NCBI RefSeq assembly: GCF_047675955.1
Contig: NC_132927.1
Span: 62,353,702-62,417,701 of the forward strand
Direction: 5' to 3'
DNA from: Chlorocebus sabaeus
Lineage: Eukaryota; Chordata; Mammalia; Primates; Cercopithecidae
Length of the DNA: 64,000 nucleotides
Part shown: positions 12,335 to 23,412 of the stretch, piece by piece
How positions within the stretch are numbered: position 1 is the first letter of the stretch
Layout of the letters: each line of letters begins with the position of its first letter
Position numbers and translations under genes: made by a program
The notes under the pieces: model-generated
Told to the model about the DNA's origin: nothing
What the model saw: the letters and a program-made list of their open reading frames with translations, nothing else
Databases searched by the model: none

Positions 12335-15300
12335 ACAACTCCCACTGATGAGCAATAATATACTGTGTTTGGTTTTCTGTTCCTATGTTAATTTGCTGAG
12401 AATGATGGTTTCCAGCTTCATCCATGTCCTGGCAAAAGACATGAAGTTGTCCTTTTTTATGGTTGCATAGTATTCCATGGTGTATATGTGCCATATTTTC
12501 TTTATCCAGTCTATCATTGATGGGCATTTGGGTTGGTTCCAAGTCTTTGCTATTGTTAATTGTGCTGCAATAAACATACATGTGCATGTTTCTTTATAGT
12601 AGAATGATTTATAATCCTTTGGGTATATACCCAGTAATGGCATTGCTGGGTCAAATGGTATTTCTGGTTCTAGATCCTTGAGGAATTGCCATATTGTCTT
12701 CTATAATGGTTGTACTAATTTACACTCCCACCAGCAGTGTAAAAGCGTTTCTATTTCTCCACATCCTCTCCAGCATCTGTTGTTTCCTGACTTTTTAATG
12801 AATATCCTTCTAACTGGCATGAGAAATATATCTCACTGTGGTTTTGATTTGCATTTCTCTAATGACCAGTGATGATGAGCTTTTATTCATGTTTTTTGGC
12901 CACATAAGTGTCTTCTTTTGAGAAGTGTCTGTTCACATCCTTCACCCACTTATTAACGGGGTTGTTTGTTTTTTTCTTGTAAATTTGTTTAAGTTCCTTG
13001 TAGATTCTTGATATTAGCCCTTTGTCATATGGACAGATGTTGCAAAATTTTTCTCCAGTTCTATAGGTCGGCTGTTCACTCTGATGATAGTTTCTTTTAC
13101 TGTGCAGAAGCTCTTTAGTTTAATTAGATTCCGTTTGTCAATGTCGGCTTTTGTTGCCATTGCTTTTGGTGTTTTAGTCATGAAGTCTTTGCCCATGCCT
13201 ATGTCCTGAATGGTATTGCCTAGGTTTTCTTCCAGTTTTTTTATGGTTTTAGGTCTTAGGTTTAAGTCTTTAATCTATCTTGAGTTAATTTTTGTATAAG
13301 GTATAAGGTAGGGGTCCAGTTTCATTTTTCTGCATATGGCTAGTCAGTTTTCCCACACCATTTATTAAATAGGGAATCCTTTCCCCATTGCTTGTTTTTG
13401 TCAGGTTTGTTGAAGATCAGATGGTTGTAGATGTGTGGAATTATTCCTGAGGCCTCCATTCTATTTTGTTGGTCCATATATCTGTTTTGTAACAGCACCA
13501 TGCTGTATTGGTTACTGTAGCCTTGTAGTATAGTTTGAAGTTAGGTAGCGTGATGCCTTCATCTTTGTTCTTTTTGCTTATGATTGTCTTGGCTATATGG
13601 GCTTATTTTTGGCTCCATATGAAATTTAAAGTAGTTTTTTTTTTTCTAATTCTGTGAAGAAAGTCCATGGTGACTTGATGAGGACAGCATTGAAAGTATA
13701 CTTTGGGCAGTATAGCCATTTTCACAATATTGATTCTTCCTATCTATTAGCATGGAATGTTTTTCCATTTGTTTGTGTCCTCAATCTTATTTCCCTGAGC
13801 AGTGGTTTGGAGTTCTCCTGGAAGAGATTCTTCACATTCCTTGTAGGTTGTATTCCTAGGTATTTTATTCTCTTTGTAGCAATTATGAATGGGAGTTCAC
13901 TCATGATTTGGCTCTCTGTTTGTCTATTATTGGTGTATAGGAATGCTTGTGATTTTCGCACATTGACTTTGTATCCTGAGGCTTTGCTGATGTTGCTTAT
14001 CAGCTCAAGGAGATTTGGGGCTGAGAAAATGGGGTTTTCCAAATATACAATTATATAATCTGAAAAATAGACAATTTGACTTCCTCTCTTCTTATTTGAA
14101 TATGATTTATTTCTTTCCCTTGCCTGATTGCCCTGGACAGAACTTCCACTACTATGTCGAATAGGAGTGGTGAGAGAGGGCATCCTTGTCTTGTGCCGGT
14201 TTTCAAAGGGAATGCTTCCAGCTTTTGCCCATTCAATATGATATTGGCTGTGGGTTTGTCATAAATAGCTCTTATTATTTTGAGATACATTCCATCAATA
14301 CCTAATTTATTGAGAGTTTTTAGCATGAAATGGTGTAGAATTTTATCGAAAGCCTTTTCTGCATCTACTGAGATAATCATATGATTTTTGTCATTGGTCT
14401 GTTTATGTCATGGATTACGTTTATTGATTTGTGTATTTTGAACCAGCCTTACATTCCAGAGGTGAAGCTGACTTGATCATGGTGGATAAACTTTTTGATG
14501 TGCTGCTAGATTTGGTTTGCCAATATTTTATTGAGGATTTTGGCATCAATGTTCATTAGGGATATTGGCCTGAAACTTTTTTTTTTGGTTATGTCTCTGC
14601 TAGGTTTTGGTATTATGATGATGCTGGCCTCATAAAATGAGTTAGACGCAACTCCCTCTTTTTCTGTTGTTTGGAATAGTTTTGGAAGGAATGGTACCAG
14701 CTCCTTTTCGTACCTGTGGTAGAATTCGGCTGTGAATCCATCTGGTCCCTCCCTTTTTTTGGTTGGTAGGCTATTAATTAATTCCTCAATCTCAGAACCT
14801 TTTGTTGGTCTATTCAGGGATTCCACTTCTTCCTGGTTTAGTCTTAGGAGGATGTATGTGTCTAGGAATTTATTCATTTCTTCTACATTTTCTAGTTTAT
14901 TTGTGTTTATTTGTGTGTTTATAGTACGCTCTAATGTTTATATAGTGTTATATAGTTTGTTATATAGTGTTTATAGTAAATAGTTTATTTGTGTGTTTAT
15001 AGTATGCTCTAATGGTAGTTTGTATTTCTGTGGGATCAGTGGTGATATCCCCTTTATCATTTTTTATTGTGTCCATTTGATTCTTCTCTCTCTTCTTTTT
15101 TATTAGTCTGGCTAATGGTCTATCTATTTTGTTAATCTTTTCGAAAAACCACCTTCAGGATTCATTAATTTTTTTGCAGGGATTTTTGTGTCTCTATCTC
15201 CTTCAGTTCTGCTCTGATCTTAGTTATTTCGTGTCTTCTGCTAGCTTTCAAATTTGTTTGCTCTTGCTTCTCTAGTTCTTTTAATTGTGATGTTAGGATA

Positions 15301-16242
15301 TCGATTTTAGATCTTTCCTACTTTCTCCTGTGGGCATTTAGTGCTATAAATTTTCCTCTAAACACTGCTTTAGCTGTGTCCCAGAGATTCTGCTGTGTTG
15401 TGTCTTTGTTCTCATTGGTTTCAAATAACTTCTTTATTTCTGCCTTAATTTCGTTATTTACCCAGTAGTCATTCAGGAGCAGGTTGTTCAGTTTCCTTGT
15501 AGTTGTGGTTTTGAGTGAGTTTCTTAATCCTGAGTTCTAATTTGATTGCATTATGGTCTGAGAGACTGTTATGATTTCTGTTCTTTTCCATTTGCTGAGG
15601 AATATTTTACTTCCAATTATGTGGTCAATTTTAGAATAAATGTGATACGATGCTGAGAAGAATGCATATTCTGCTGATTTGGGGTGGAGAGTTCTGTAGA
15701 TGTCTGTTAGGTCTGCTTGGTCTAGAGCTGAGTTCAACTCCTGAATACCCTTGTTAATTTTCTGTCCTGTTGATCTGTCCAACATTGACAGTGGGGTGTT
15801 AAAGTCTCCCACTATTATTGTGTGGGAGTCTAAGTCTCTTTGTAGGTCTCTAAGAACTTCCTTTATGAATCTGGGTGCTCCTATATTGGGTGCATATACA
15901 TTTAGGATAGTTAGCTTTTCTTGTTGCATTGATCCCTTTACCATTATGTAATGCCCTTCTTTGTCTTTTTTTATCTTTATTGGTTTAAAGTCTGTTTTAT
16001 CAAAGACTAGGATTGCAACACCTCCTTTCTCTTTTTTTGCTTTCCTCTTGCTTGTAACTATTCTTCCATCCCTTTATTTTGAGTCTATGTGTGTCTTTGC
16101 ACCTGAGATGAGTCTCCTTAACAGAGTACACTGATGGTTCTTTGCTTTTTAGTCAATTTGCCAGTCTGTGTCTTTTAATTGCAGTATCTAGCCCATTTAC
16201 ATTTAAGGTAAATATTGTTATGCTTGAATTTGATCCTGTCAT
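12335..16242 (-). pseudogene. L1 ORF2 pseudogene (endonuclease/reverse transcriptase)
   Basis: In intact L1, ORF2p nicks DNA and reverse-transcribes L1 RNA at the target. Here the start codon is at 16242-16240. The endonuclease domain survives as a 135-codon open stretch (15944-15537), with the GDFNTPLS and SKIDHIIGSK motifs visible. The reverse-transcriptase domain survives in pieces at 14877-14506 (GPDGFTAEFY, FRPISLMN) and 14380-14051 (DAEKAFDK, GTRQGCPLSPLLF). The catalytic FADD segment near 14051-14066 is lost through a 1-base deletion plus substitutions. The C-terminal part is readable at 12643-12383 (CPSMIDWIKK, TMEYYA), with a premature stop soon after and the family's usual stop changed near 12335. 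The frame is broken in many places, so it is certainly non-functional. Confidence 0.95.
14898..15015. repeat. Local duplication within L1 ORF2
   Basis: The phrase 'ttatttgtgtgtttatagta' with following 'gctctaatg' occurs at about 14905-14936 and again at 14983-15014, with TATATAGTGTTTATAG-type filler between. Relative to other L1s this is a duplication of roughly 80 bp located between the endonuclease and reverse-transcriptase regions, followed by local slippage. Confidence 0.75.
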
Positions 16243-16305
16243 TATGATGCTAACTGGTTATTTTGCCCATTAGTTGATGCAGTTGCTTCATAGTGTCTAT
16301 GTTCT

Positions 16306-17345
16306 TTACAATCTGGTATGGTATGTTTTCCCAGTGGTTGGTACCAATTGTTCCTTTCCATGTTTAGTGCTTCCGTGAGGAGCTCTTGTAAGGCAGGCCT
16401 GGTGGTGGCAAAATCTCTTAGCATTTGCTTGTCTGTAAAGGATTTCTTTTCTCCTTCACTTCTGAAGCTTAGTTTGGCTGGGTATGAAATTCTGGGTTGA
16501 AAGTGTTTTTTGTTAAGGATGTTGAATATTGACTCTCATTATCTTCTGGTTTGTAGGGTTTCTGCAGAGAGATTCACTGTTAGTCTGATGGGCTTCCCTT
16601 TGTGGGTAACCTGACCTTTCTCTCTGGCTGCCCTTAACATTTTTTTCTTCATTTCAACCTTCGTGAATCTGATGATTATGTGTCTTGGGTTGCTCTTCTC
16701 GATAAGTATCTTTGTGGTGTTCTCTGTATTTTCTGAATTTGAATGTTGGCCAGTCTTGCTAGGTTGGGGAAGTTCTCCTGGTTCTCCTGGATAATATCCT
16801 GAAGTGTGCTTTCCAACTGGGTTCCATTTTCCCCACCACTTTCAGGTACACCAGACAAATGTAGGTTTGGTCTTTTCACATAGTCTTATATTTCTTGGAG
16901 GCTTTGTTCATTTCTTTTCATTCTTTTTTCTCTAATCTTGTCTTTATATTTTCTTTCATTAAGTTAATCTTCAATCTCTGATGTCATGTCTTCCACTTGA
17001 TTGATTTGGCTATTGATACTTGTGTATGCTTCACGAAGTTCTCATGCTGTGTTTTCCAGCTCCATCGGGTCATTTATGTTATTCTCTAAACTAGTTATTC
17101 TAGTTAGCAATTCATCTAACCTTTTTTATAAGGTTCTTAACTTCCTTGCATTGGGTTAGAACATGCTCCTTTAACTTGGAGGAGGTAGTTATTACCCACC
17201 TTTTGAAACCTACTTCTGTCAATTTGTCAAACTCATTCTCTGGCCTGTTTTGTTCCCTTGCTGGTGAGGAGTCGTGGTCCTGTGGACGAGAAGAGGCATT
17301 CTGGTTTTAGGAATTTTCACTCCTTTTGCACTGGTTTTTCCTCAT
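16306..17345 (-). pseudogene. L1 ORF1 pseudogene (RNA-binding coat protein)
   Basis: ORF1p forms trimers that coat L1 RNA. The start codon lies at 17345-17343 and is followed within about 13 codons by a stop. The coiled-coil region (about 17200-16900) is broken. The RRM-type domain remains readable at 16879-16676 (KRPNLHLSGVPES, NFPNLARLANIQIQ), with a 3-residue duplication (QEN). The C-terminal domain is readable at 16424-16310 (LRDFATTRPALQELL, EALNMERNNWYQPL). Near the usual stop (16308-16306) a small insertion shifts the frame, so this local frame runs on through the normal ORF1-ORF2 spacer to a TAA at 16244-16242. It is non-functional. Confidence 0.92.
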
Positions 17346-18672
17346 CTTGGTGGATTTATCTACCTTTTCCTTGATGTTGGTGACCTATGGATGGAGTTTT
17401 TGTGTGGATGTCCTTTTTGTTGATGTTGATGCTATTCCTTTCTGCTTGCTAGTTTTCCTTCTAACAGTCAACACCCTCTGCTGCAGGTCTGCTGGGGTTT
17501 GCTGGAGCTCTACTCCAGACCCTGTTTGCCTGGGTATCACCAGCAGAGGCTGCAGAACAGCAAAGATTGCTTCCTGCTTCTTCTTCCTCTGGAAGCTTTT
17601 TCCCAGAGGAGCACCTGCTAGATTCCAGTTGAAGCTTTCCTTTATGAGGTGTCTGTCGACCTCTGCTGGGAGTTGTTTCCCAGTCAGGTGGCACAGGGGG
17701 TCAGCGACCTACTGGAGGAGGCAGTCTGTCCCTTAGCAGAGCTTGAGTGCTGTGCTTGGAGATCTGCTGCTGTCTTCAGAGCCAGCAGGCAGGAACGTTT
17801 AAGTCTGCTGAAGCTGCCCCCACAGCTGCCCCGTCCCCCAGGTGCTCTGTCCCAGGGAGATGAGAGTTTTATCTATAAGTCCCTGACTGGGGCTGCTGCC
17901 TTTCTTTCAGAGACGGCCTGTCTAGAGAGGAGGAGTCTAGAGTGGTAGTCAGGCTACCCCTACTTTACAGAGCTGTGCTGTGCTCTGCCTCATTTTAACT
18001 TCCTGGTGGCTTTATTTACACTGTGAGGGGAAAACCACCTACTTAAGCCTCAGTAATGACTGACGCCCCTCCCCCCACCAAGCTCTAGTGTCCCTGGTCA
18101 ACTTCAGACTGCTGTGCTGGTAGTGAGAATTTTAAGCCAGTGGATTTTTGCTTGCTGGGCTCTATGGGGTGGGAGCTAGCCCACTTATATCTCTTAACTT
18201 CAGCCCTCTTTCAAGGATAGTGAATGGTTCTGTCTCACTGGTGTTCCAGGCACAATTGGGGTATGAAAACAAACAAACAAACAAAAAAAAAACCTCTTGC
18301 AGCTACCTTGGTGTCTGCCCAAAGGGCCATCCAGTTTTGTGCTTGAAACCCAGTGCTCTGGTGGTATAGGCACCCAAGGGAATCTCTTGGTATGTGGGTT
18401 GTGAAGATCATGAAAATTCATGGTACAGTTCCTCAAGTCTTCCTTTGACTAGGTGAAGGAGTTCCCTGACCCTTTGCACTTCCTGGGTGAGGTGATGCCC
18501 CACCCTGCTTTGGTTCATCCTCCGTAGGCTGCACCTGCTGTCTAACCAGTCCCAGTGAGACGAGTTGGGTACCTCAGTTGGGATTGCAGAAATCACCCAC
18601 CTTCTGTGTTGATACTTGCTAGGAGTTGCAGACCAGAGCTGTTCCTATCCAGCCATCTTGCCAGCTGGAAGA
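17346..18672 (-). promoter_or_regulatory. L1 5'UTR (internal promoter region, degenerate)
   Basis: In the family this region holds the internal RNA polymerase II promoter and an antisense promoter firing outward. Here outward would be rightward on the + strand, past 18672. The 5' terminus is recognisable ('tggcaagatggctggatagg' read on the - strand, 18661-18642), and the segment is GC-rich compared with its flanks. A CAAACAAACAAA-plus-A10 insertion at 18269-18291 interrupts it. Whether any promoter activity persists cannot be judged from sequence. Confidence 0.7.
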
Positions 18673-18688
18673 GATTAATTACATTTCT
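18673..18688. repeat. Target-site duplication, right copy, of the L1
   Basis: The 16-mer gattaattacatttct pairs with 12108-12123 with one mismatch. Confidence 0.88.
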
Positions 18689-19171
18689 AATAGATATTTT
18701 TGATATGATGTGATGAGAATTTTTCTTTACCTCTGTGATGTTCTTCCAGAAACATATAACAGTATGACAAATCAAATATATTTTGAAAAACCAATGCTTC
18801 ATATATATAGAATTTTCCAATGAAACTCACCTTAAGAACATCATTAAGGTTGAATATTTCATGAGGGAAAATGTGTTATTGCAAGATAGTCTTACTAATC
18901 TTCTATGAAATAAATAGATATCTTACAAATTAATTTTGGTATAACTTTTATTGGTTTAGAGTGAGTTTTCACCCATCCTTCCTTCCATGGAATCACTTGC
19001 TAGTGCTAAACAACTAATATTTTATGGTTAAAGAAAATTTTCACATTTCGTAAAGGATAGTGAATGCAAAATAATGAGTTTAGTCTTTTGGTCAAAAAAC
19101 TACTAATTTAAAAATATGAATTTTAAAGGTAAGTTTTTACTTAAAACTTCTCAGATGATCTAATTGTATGA
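18689..19171. other. Unassigned AT-rich DNA
   Basis: No gene or repeat was recognised. Confidence 0.5.
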
Positions 19172-19298
19172 ATTAAGCAAGTCACTTTTATTTCAACCTT
19201 TTTCAGTGGGTTGAGGCAAAGATCAGATGATATTATGTGTGTAAGAGCACTTTGTAAATTTTAAGGCAGCAGAAAATTATAAGTTACTATTATAAAGC
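19172..19298 (+). mobile_element. MIR SINE fragment (3' half)
   Basis: The order 'aagcaagtcactt', 'cagatgatattatgtgtgta', 'agcactttgtaaa' and 'agttactattat' matches the second half of MIR/MIRb. It is diverged and incomplete. Confidence 0.65.
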
Positions 19299-21424
19299 GG
19301 TCATTTGCTAAATTGTATGCTAGGATTCTCAAAAGAATAAACAGACTTTCTTCAAAAAAGTCACCTTTTGTTTGTTAGAAGAGGAATTGATAAAACCTTT
19401 AACCTTGTTTTTGTTTTCATCAGATGCTGTCATGCCTGAGAAGTAGTCATGTTAAGAGGATGACAACGTACTTTGGGGGACTAACGATTGTTCAGGGCAA
19501 GACTACGGACAAAGAAAATAAAAATTTAAAAGGCAGAGAGAATGAAAGAAGGTATATGGTGAGAAGAATATATACTTTACCTTCAGAGCCACAGAAATAG
19601 CTTATTTGTATAGATTTTTGGTTAAGAATGTTTTTTAAAATCTTTTAAATAATTGCTTATTGTAGTTGTAATCATATTAACTTTCCAAAATTTGGAAGAA
19701 TAATGTGAAAATTAATAAATTTTAAGCTTATTATAAGATACTTACATGAAATGTCATGAATAATGACAATGTATAGTAATATATTATGCTTGTATTCTAA
19801 CGAGTTGAATTAGCTATTTTTTCTAGTAGCACAGTCTTCCAAGATTGTGACATGACAGTTCAAATCAGCATGGTATCTGAGCTTCTTATTCTACAGTTTC
19901 TTTTCCACTTAATGTATTGACCCAATTCTATGATTGTTGATATATCACTCACTCACTCACATTTTTATATGCTAAGATCGATGTTTGTTTCTACATTCAG
20001 GATTCAGCTTCTTTGAATTTGTTTCTTATTCTTAATCGCTAACTGTCTTCTTAGGAGTTAGTTATTACAAAACATGAATAAATAGAGTCTAACTCTGTGA
20101 GTTTTTCTCAGAAAAGGAAAGACTTTTACAGGTTTTGAAATTACAATGATAAATTTTTGTGTACAGACATGTTGTTATCACACCACAGGCAAAAGAGAAC
20201 AAGAGTTAACAAATCAGTAGTTCCTTCAGTTGTTTCACAGTTTTTCCACCGAGCTTTTTATTTAAACCAAATTGATCGTTGCATACTTTTCATCAACTCA
20301 GCTAGGCAAGTTCGTAGTAAATAGAGAGAAGCAAAGAAATATTGAAGATCAAAGGATTTTTGTGTGTCTGACCTAACCTTGGGCTATGCCACTCTTAATA
20401 GCAACAGATGGTGTCATTCCTTCTGAAGTCCTGTTTGCTGATGCTATAAATGACTAAAAACTGAGGTTTTAGTGAAAGTGCTGACAAAGACTCTACTAGA
20501 TCATTTCACAAGATGGCATTAACTTTCATTACTGGTAACTGTGAAGGCAGTGTATTTTAGCTGCGTTATAATTACATTGCATTGCCTATAATTCAATATC
20601 CAAAAACATTTTAGCCATTCATGGGAAAGAAGAGAAAGTTAACATTGAAAAAATTACCAAAGATTATCATACAGCAAAATGTATGGTCAATGATAACATT
20701 TTTTTCTTGTCTACAATAAAATTTGAAATCTTTAAATTTCAAAATAAAGAAAAACTCAACTGACCTGGCAAAACTTTTCAGCAGTCATTTGCTTAGTCTT
20801 GGTAGATTCTGGTTTGAAAGTTAATTAGCGCCAAATAAGACAGCTGGTACTGATTCAGTAGAGACTGTATACTCCCTCCTCCTGCATATTCCCGCCTCCT
20901 CTTCCCCCTCCCTCCATTGAGAGATTTTCCTAAACACAGCAATTTGTCCCATCCATTGACGGCTTTCAGATGTCACTGATATTAATGAACATCCAGTGCC
21001 TTACTCATAATTATAGTATGTTAAATTAATAAAGATTTAATGCATGTAATGATATGAACATAGCTACAGATATAGATTATAATAATAAGGAAACTAATTT
21101 CCAGAGATAAAAATAATTCTCTATATGATACTGTACCCTAATATTAGAGAATAAGTTAATAATGAAGTATTCTTAGAACTCAACTTTTCTTATTTCTAGT
21201 TAAGCATTTTTTCAACTGTACCTTATTTCTATTGCAAGGGTAGTTATAGTCCTAAGTGTGGTGATTGTTAGTACTGTAATGGAAAAACAACATTTGGATT
21301 TGGCAAACTCTTAATACATCTTATCTCATTAATATATCTCTGTGGATTTAATGATAAGCTGCTGTCACTGAAATCCCAATGATGATGGTTAAGAACCTGA
21401 AGGAATAAAGAAACTAATAAATAC
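19299..21424. other. Unassigned AT-rich DNA
   Basis: About 2.1 kb without a recognised repeat or exon. A pyrimidine-rich patch at 20871-20919 (ccctcctcctgc ... cccctccctcc) is the only low-complexity feature. Low repeat content makes the interval a reasonable place to look for conserved noncoding sequence, but nothing here proves it. Confidence 0.45.
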
Positions 21425-21605
21425 ACATTATGTGAGAGACATTGTACACGAACTTTTATAGAAGTTTATTTCATTTCCATCACAGTTCTCAATTTAAGTT
21501 TTTGTATTAGGATTTTTATGCAAACAGGAAATAAGGTTCAGAGAAGAAAAATAACTTCTCCAAGATGTATAACAAGTAGTGATGAAATTGAATTTGAATC
21601 CACCT
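21425..21605 (-). mobile_element. MIR SINE fragment
   Basis: The + strand shows the reverse-complement MIR order: 'cattatgtgagagacattgt', 'ggaaataaggttcagagaag', 'aataacttctccaagatg', 'tttgaatccacc'. It is a typical diverged core MIR. Confidence 0.72.
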
Positions 21606-22808
21606 TATTGTTAACTTTCCATCTGAGCAAGCAAATAATGTGTCCAAAGTTAAGCAGTAGCATTAGAATGCAGTTTCAAATGCAAGATATCAGATTCAAT
21701 ATCACTTGCATTTTCCATAAGACTGCACTTTGGACTTTTAACAGAGGTTCCTCAGCATTTTTTTTTTTTATGAGAAGAAACTATTTTTCAATTTTAAAAC
21801 CTTGAAATTCTAAGCAAGGTCTACTTCTTGCCAATATGAATATTTGCTATGACTCAGAAAGGGGAATTTGTCAGCATCAATAAGTTTGAAAGCCTGTCCA
21901 ATGTAACACTCAGGTCTCCTTTGAAGATTTATATTATTTGATTAATAACTTTATTATATGTATTCTTGTGTACATTAGATGACATACATGTAGAGTTTAA
22001 CTATCTAATCTATCGATCAGTCATCTATCAAATAACTGTATTTGATTATCTATATTGTCAATTTAACTCGATAGGGTTGACCTGAAATAAAAATGTAAAT
22101 CTAGGCACATTTCTTCTATCTTCACTAAATTAAATGCTGTGAAAACATATTCATTTATAATCTTCTGTAGCATATGATTAGTTCCAAAGAATTAATGATC
22201 CAATTGGTCATATATAAAATATTGTAGTTTTTCCATAGAAGTAATGTGTGCATTGAATTTTCTAAGCATGCAACTCAAACTATATTCTCCTTGGTAGAAA
22301 AAAACAGTAAGTTTTAAGAAAGAAATTGGAGGATATCCTAGGGTCTCAGCCACAGGAGATAAAGGGCTATTGTGTTTTGGTGAAAGAAAAGTAAAAATAA
22401 TAATATTATACTAACAATACAATGAAGAAACTGTTATCAAGAAATGGAATTTAAGCATGACCATAGAAAATTCTATGAAGGTATTGCTCCAAGGTGCATC
22501 TACAGAGAGGTATAAGATAAAGGCAGCCCAAGTTTAAAAATATACGTGGTTTTGTAATTCAAGAGGGATAAAATAAAATAAAAAATCCTGCATTATGATT
22601 CAAAAAATCAAGTTCATAAGTACAAAATTGACCTAGCAGACATTAAAAATAACTTCACATGAAAATGTTGAGAACACACTAATGAATAATGAATGACCTC
22701 AAGGAGTTAAAAGCTTACTGGAAGAGATGGCCCGAACATAATACGTAATAAATTAGTGAACATGTAAAAAGTGTTTTGAGGCAGGAAAATACACAAGTCA
22801 AGAGTATC
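21606..22808. other. Unassigned AT-rich DNA
   Basis: No gene or confident repeat was seen. The open frame at 21518-21805 overlaps the MIR and has no domain. Confidence 0.5.
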
Positions 22809-22813
22809 ACTTG

Positions 22814-23173
22814 TGTATTAGTCAGTTTTCACAGTGAGAGCTACATGAGATTGGGTAATTTATGAAGAAAAGAGGTTTAATTGAATCACAATTCAACATG
22901 GCTGGGGAGGCCTCAAGAAACTTACAATCATGGCCCAAGGCAAAGAGGAAGCAAGGCACGTCTTACTGTGGCAGAGCAGGAGAGAGAGGGGAGTGGGGAA
23001 CTACCACACACTTTTAAACCATCAGATCTCATGAGAACTCACTCACTATCGTGGAAAGAGCATGGAGGAAACCAACCCATGGTTCAATCACCTCCCACCA
23101 GGTCCCTCCCTAATATGTGGGGATTACAATTTGATATGAGAATTGGGTGGGGACACAGAGCCAAATCATATCA
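22814..23173 (-). mobile_element. Solitary THE1/MSTA-type MaLR LTR
   Basis: A 360-bp LTR starting TGTATTAGTC and ending CATATCA on the + strand. The exact 5-bp target duplication acttg lies at 22809-22813 and 23174-23178. Hallmarks include 'gattgggtaatttatgaaga', 'ggctggggaggcctca', 'ccatcagatctcatgagaac' and 'tgggtggggacacagagcc'. It is a solo LTR. The open frame at 22881-23192 is inside it and incidental. Confidence 0.92.
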
Positions 23174-23235
23174 ACTTGAAAGATTATTTTAAAGTCATTG
23201 CTGATAATAATCCAGTTAACCTTTCTGAGAGATTA

Positions 23236-23412
23236 CAATATGCCAGCTGCTATGCTGCGGTAATTTGAAACATTATCTTACATCATTTGAATAATCCAAT
23301 GTAGCAGATTATTGAATTCCCAGATTGCAGTTCAAGGTTCTTGAAGAGTTGAATTACTTTGTTCAGAGGTATAAGAGATAGAGCTAAGACGAGACTCCAG
23401 GGCTGTCTAATG
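23236..23412 (-). mobile_element. MIR SINE fragment
   Basis: Reverse-complement MIR order on the + strand: 'aatatgccagctgctatgct', 'acattatcttacatcattt', 'gaattactttgttcagagg', 'gagactccagggctgtc'. It lies about 60 bp beyond the LTR at 22814-23173. Confidence 0.7.

Larger units (their letters stand above)
12124..18672 (-). mobile_element. Nearly full-length LINE-1 (older L1PA-type)
   Basis: A 6.55-kb LINE-1 on the - strand carries every part in order: a T-rich tail copy at 12124-12140, a 3'UTR of about 0.2 kb, ORF2 (16242 down to about 12335), ORF1 (17345 down to about 16306) and a long 5'UTR (17346-18672) that ends in the 'caagatggc'-type L1 5' terminus. The 3'UTR and ORF wording place it in the primate L1PA lineage. 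The many stops and shifts, and a 5'UTR of about 1.3 kb against 0.9 kb in young elements, argue for an older L1PA subfamily. It cannot retrotranspose autonomously. A local duplication sits at about 14898-15015. Confidence 0.95.

Noticed and set aside
13654..14058. 134-codon + strand frame
   Set aside because: Shadow frame antisense to the L1 ORF2 pseudogene.
17326..17948. Overlapping + strand frames of 136 and 99 codons with some cysteines
   Set aside because: They lie antisense to the L1 ORF1 start and 5'UTR. They arise from the GC-rich 5'UTR and not from a host gene.
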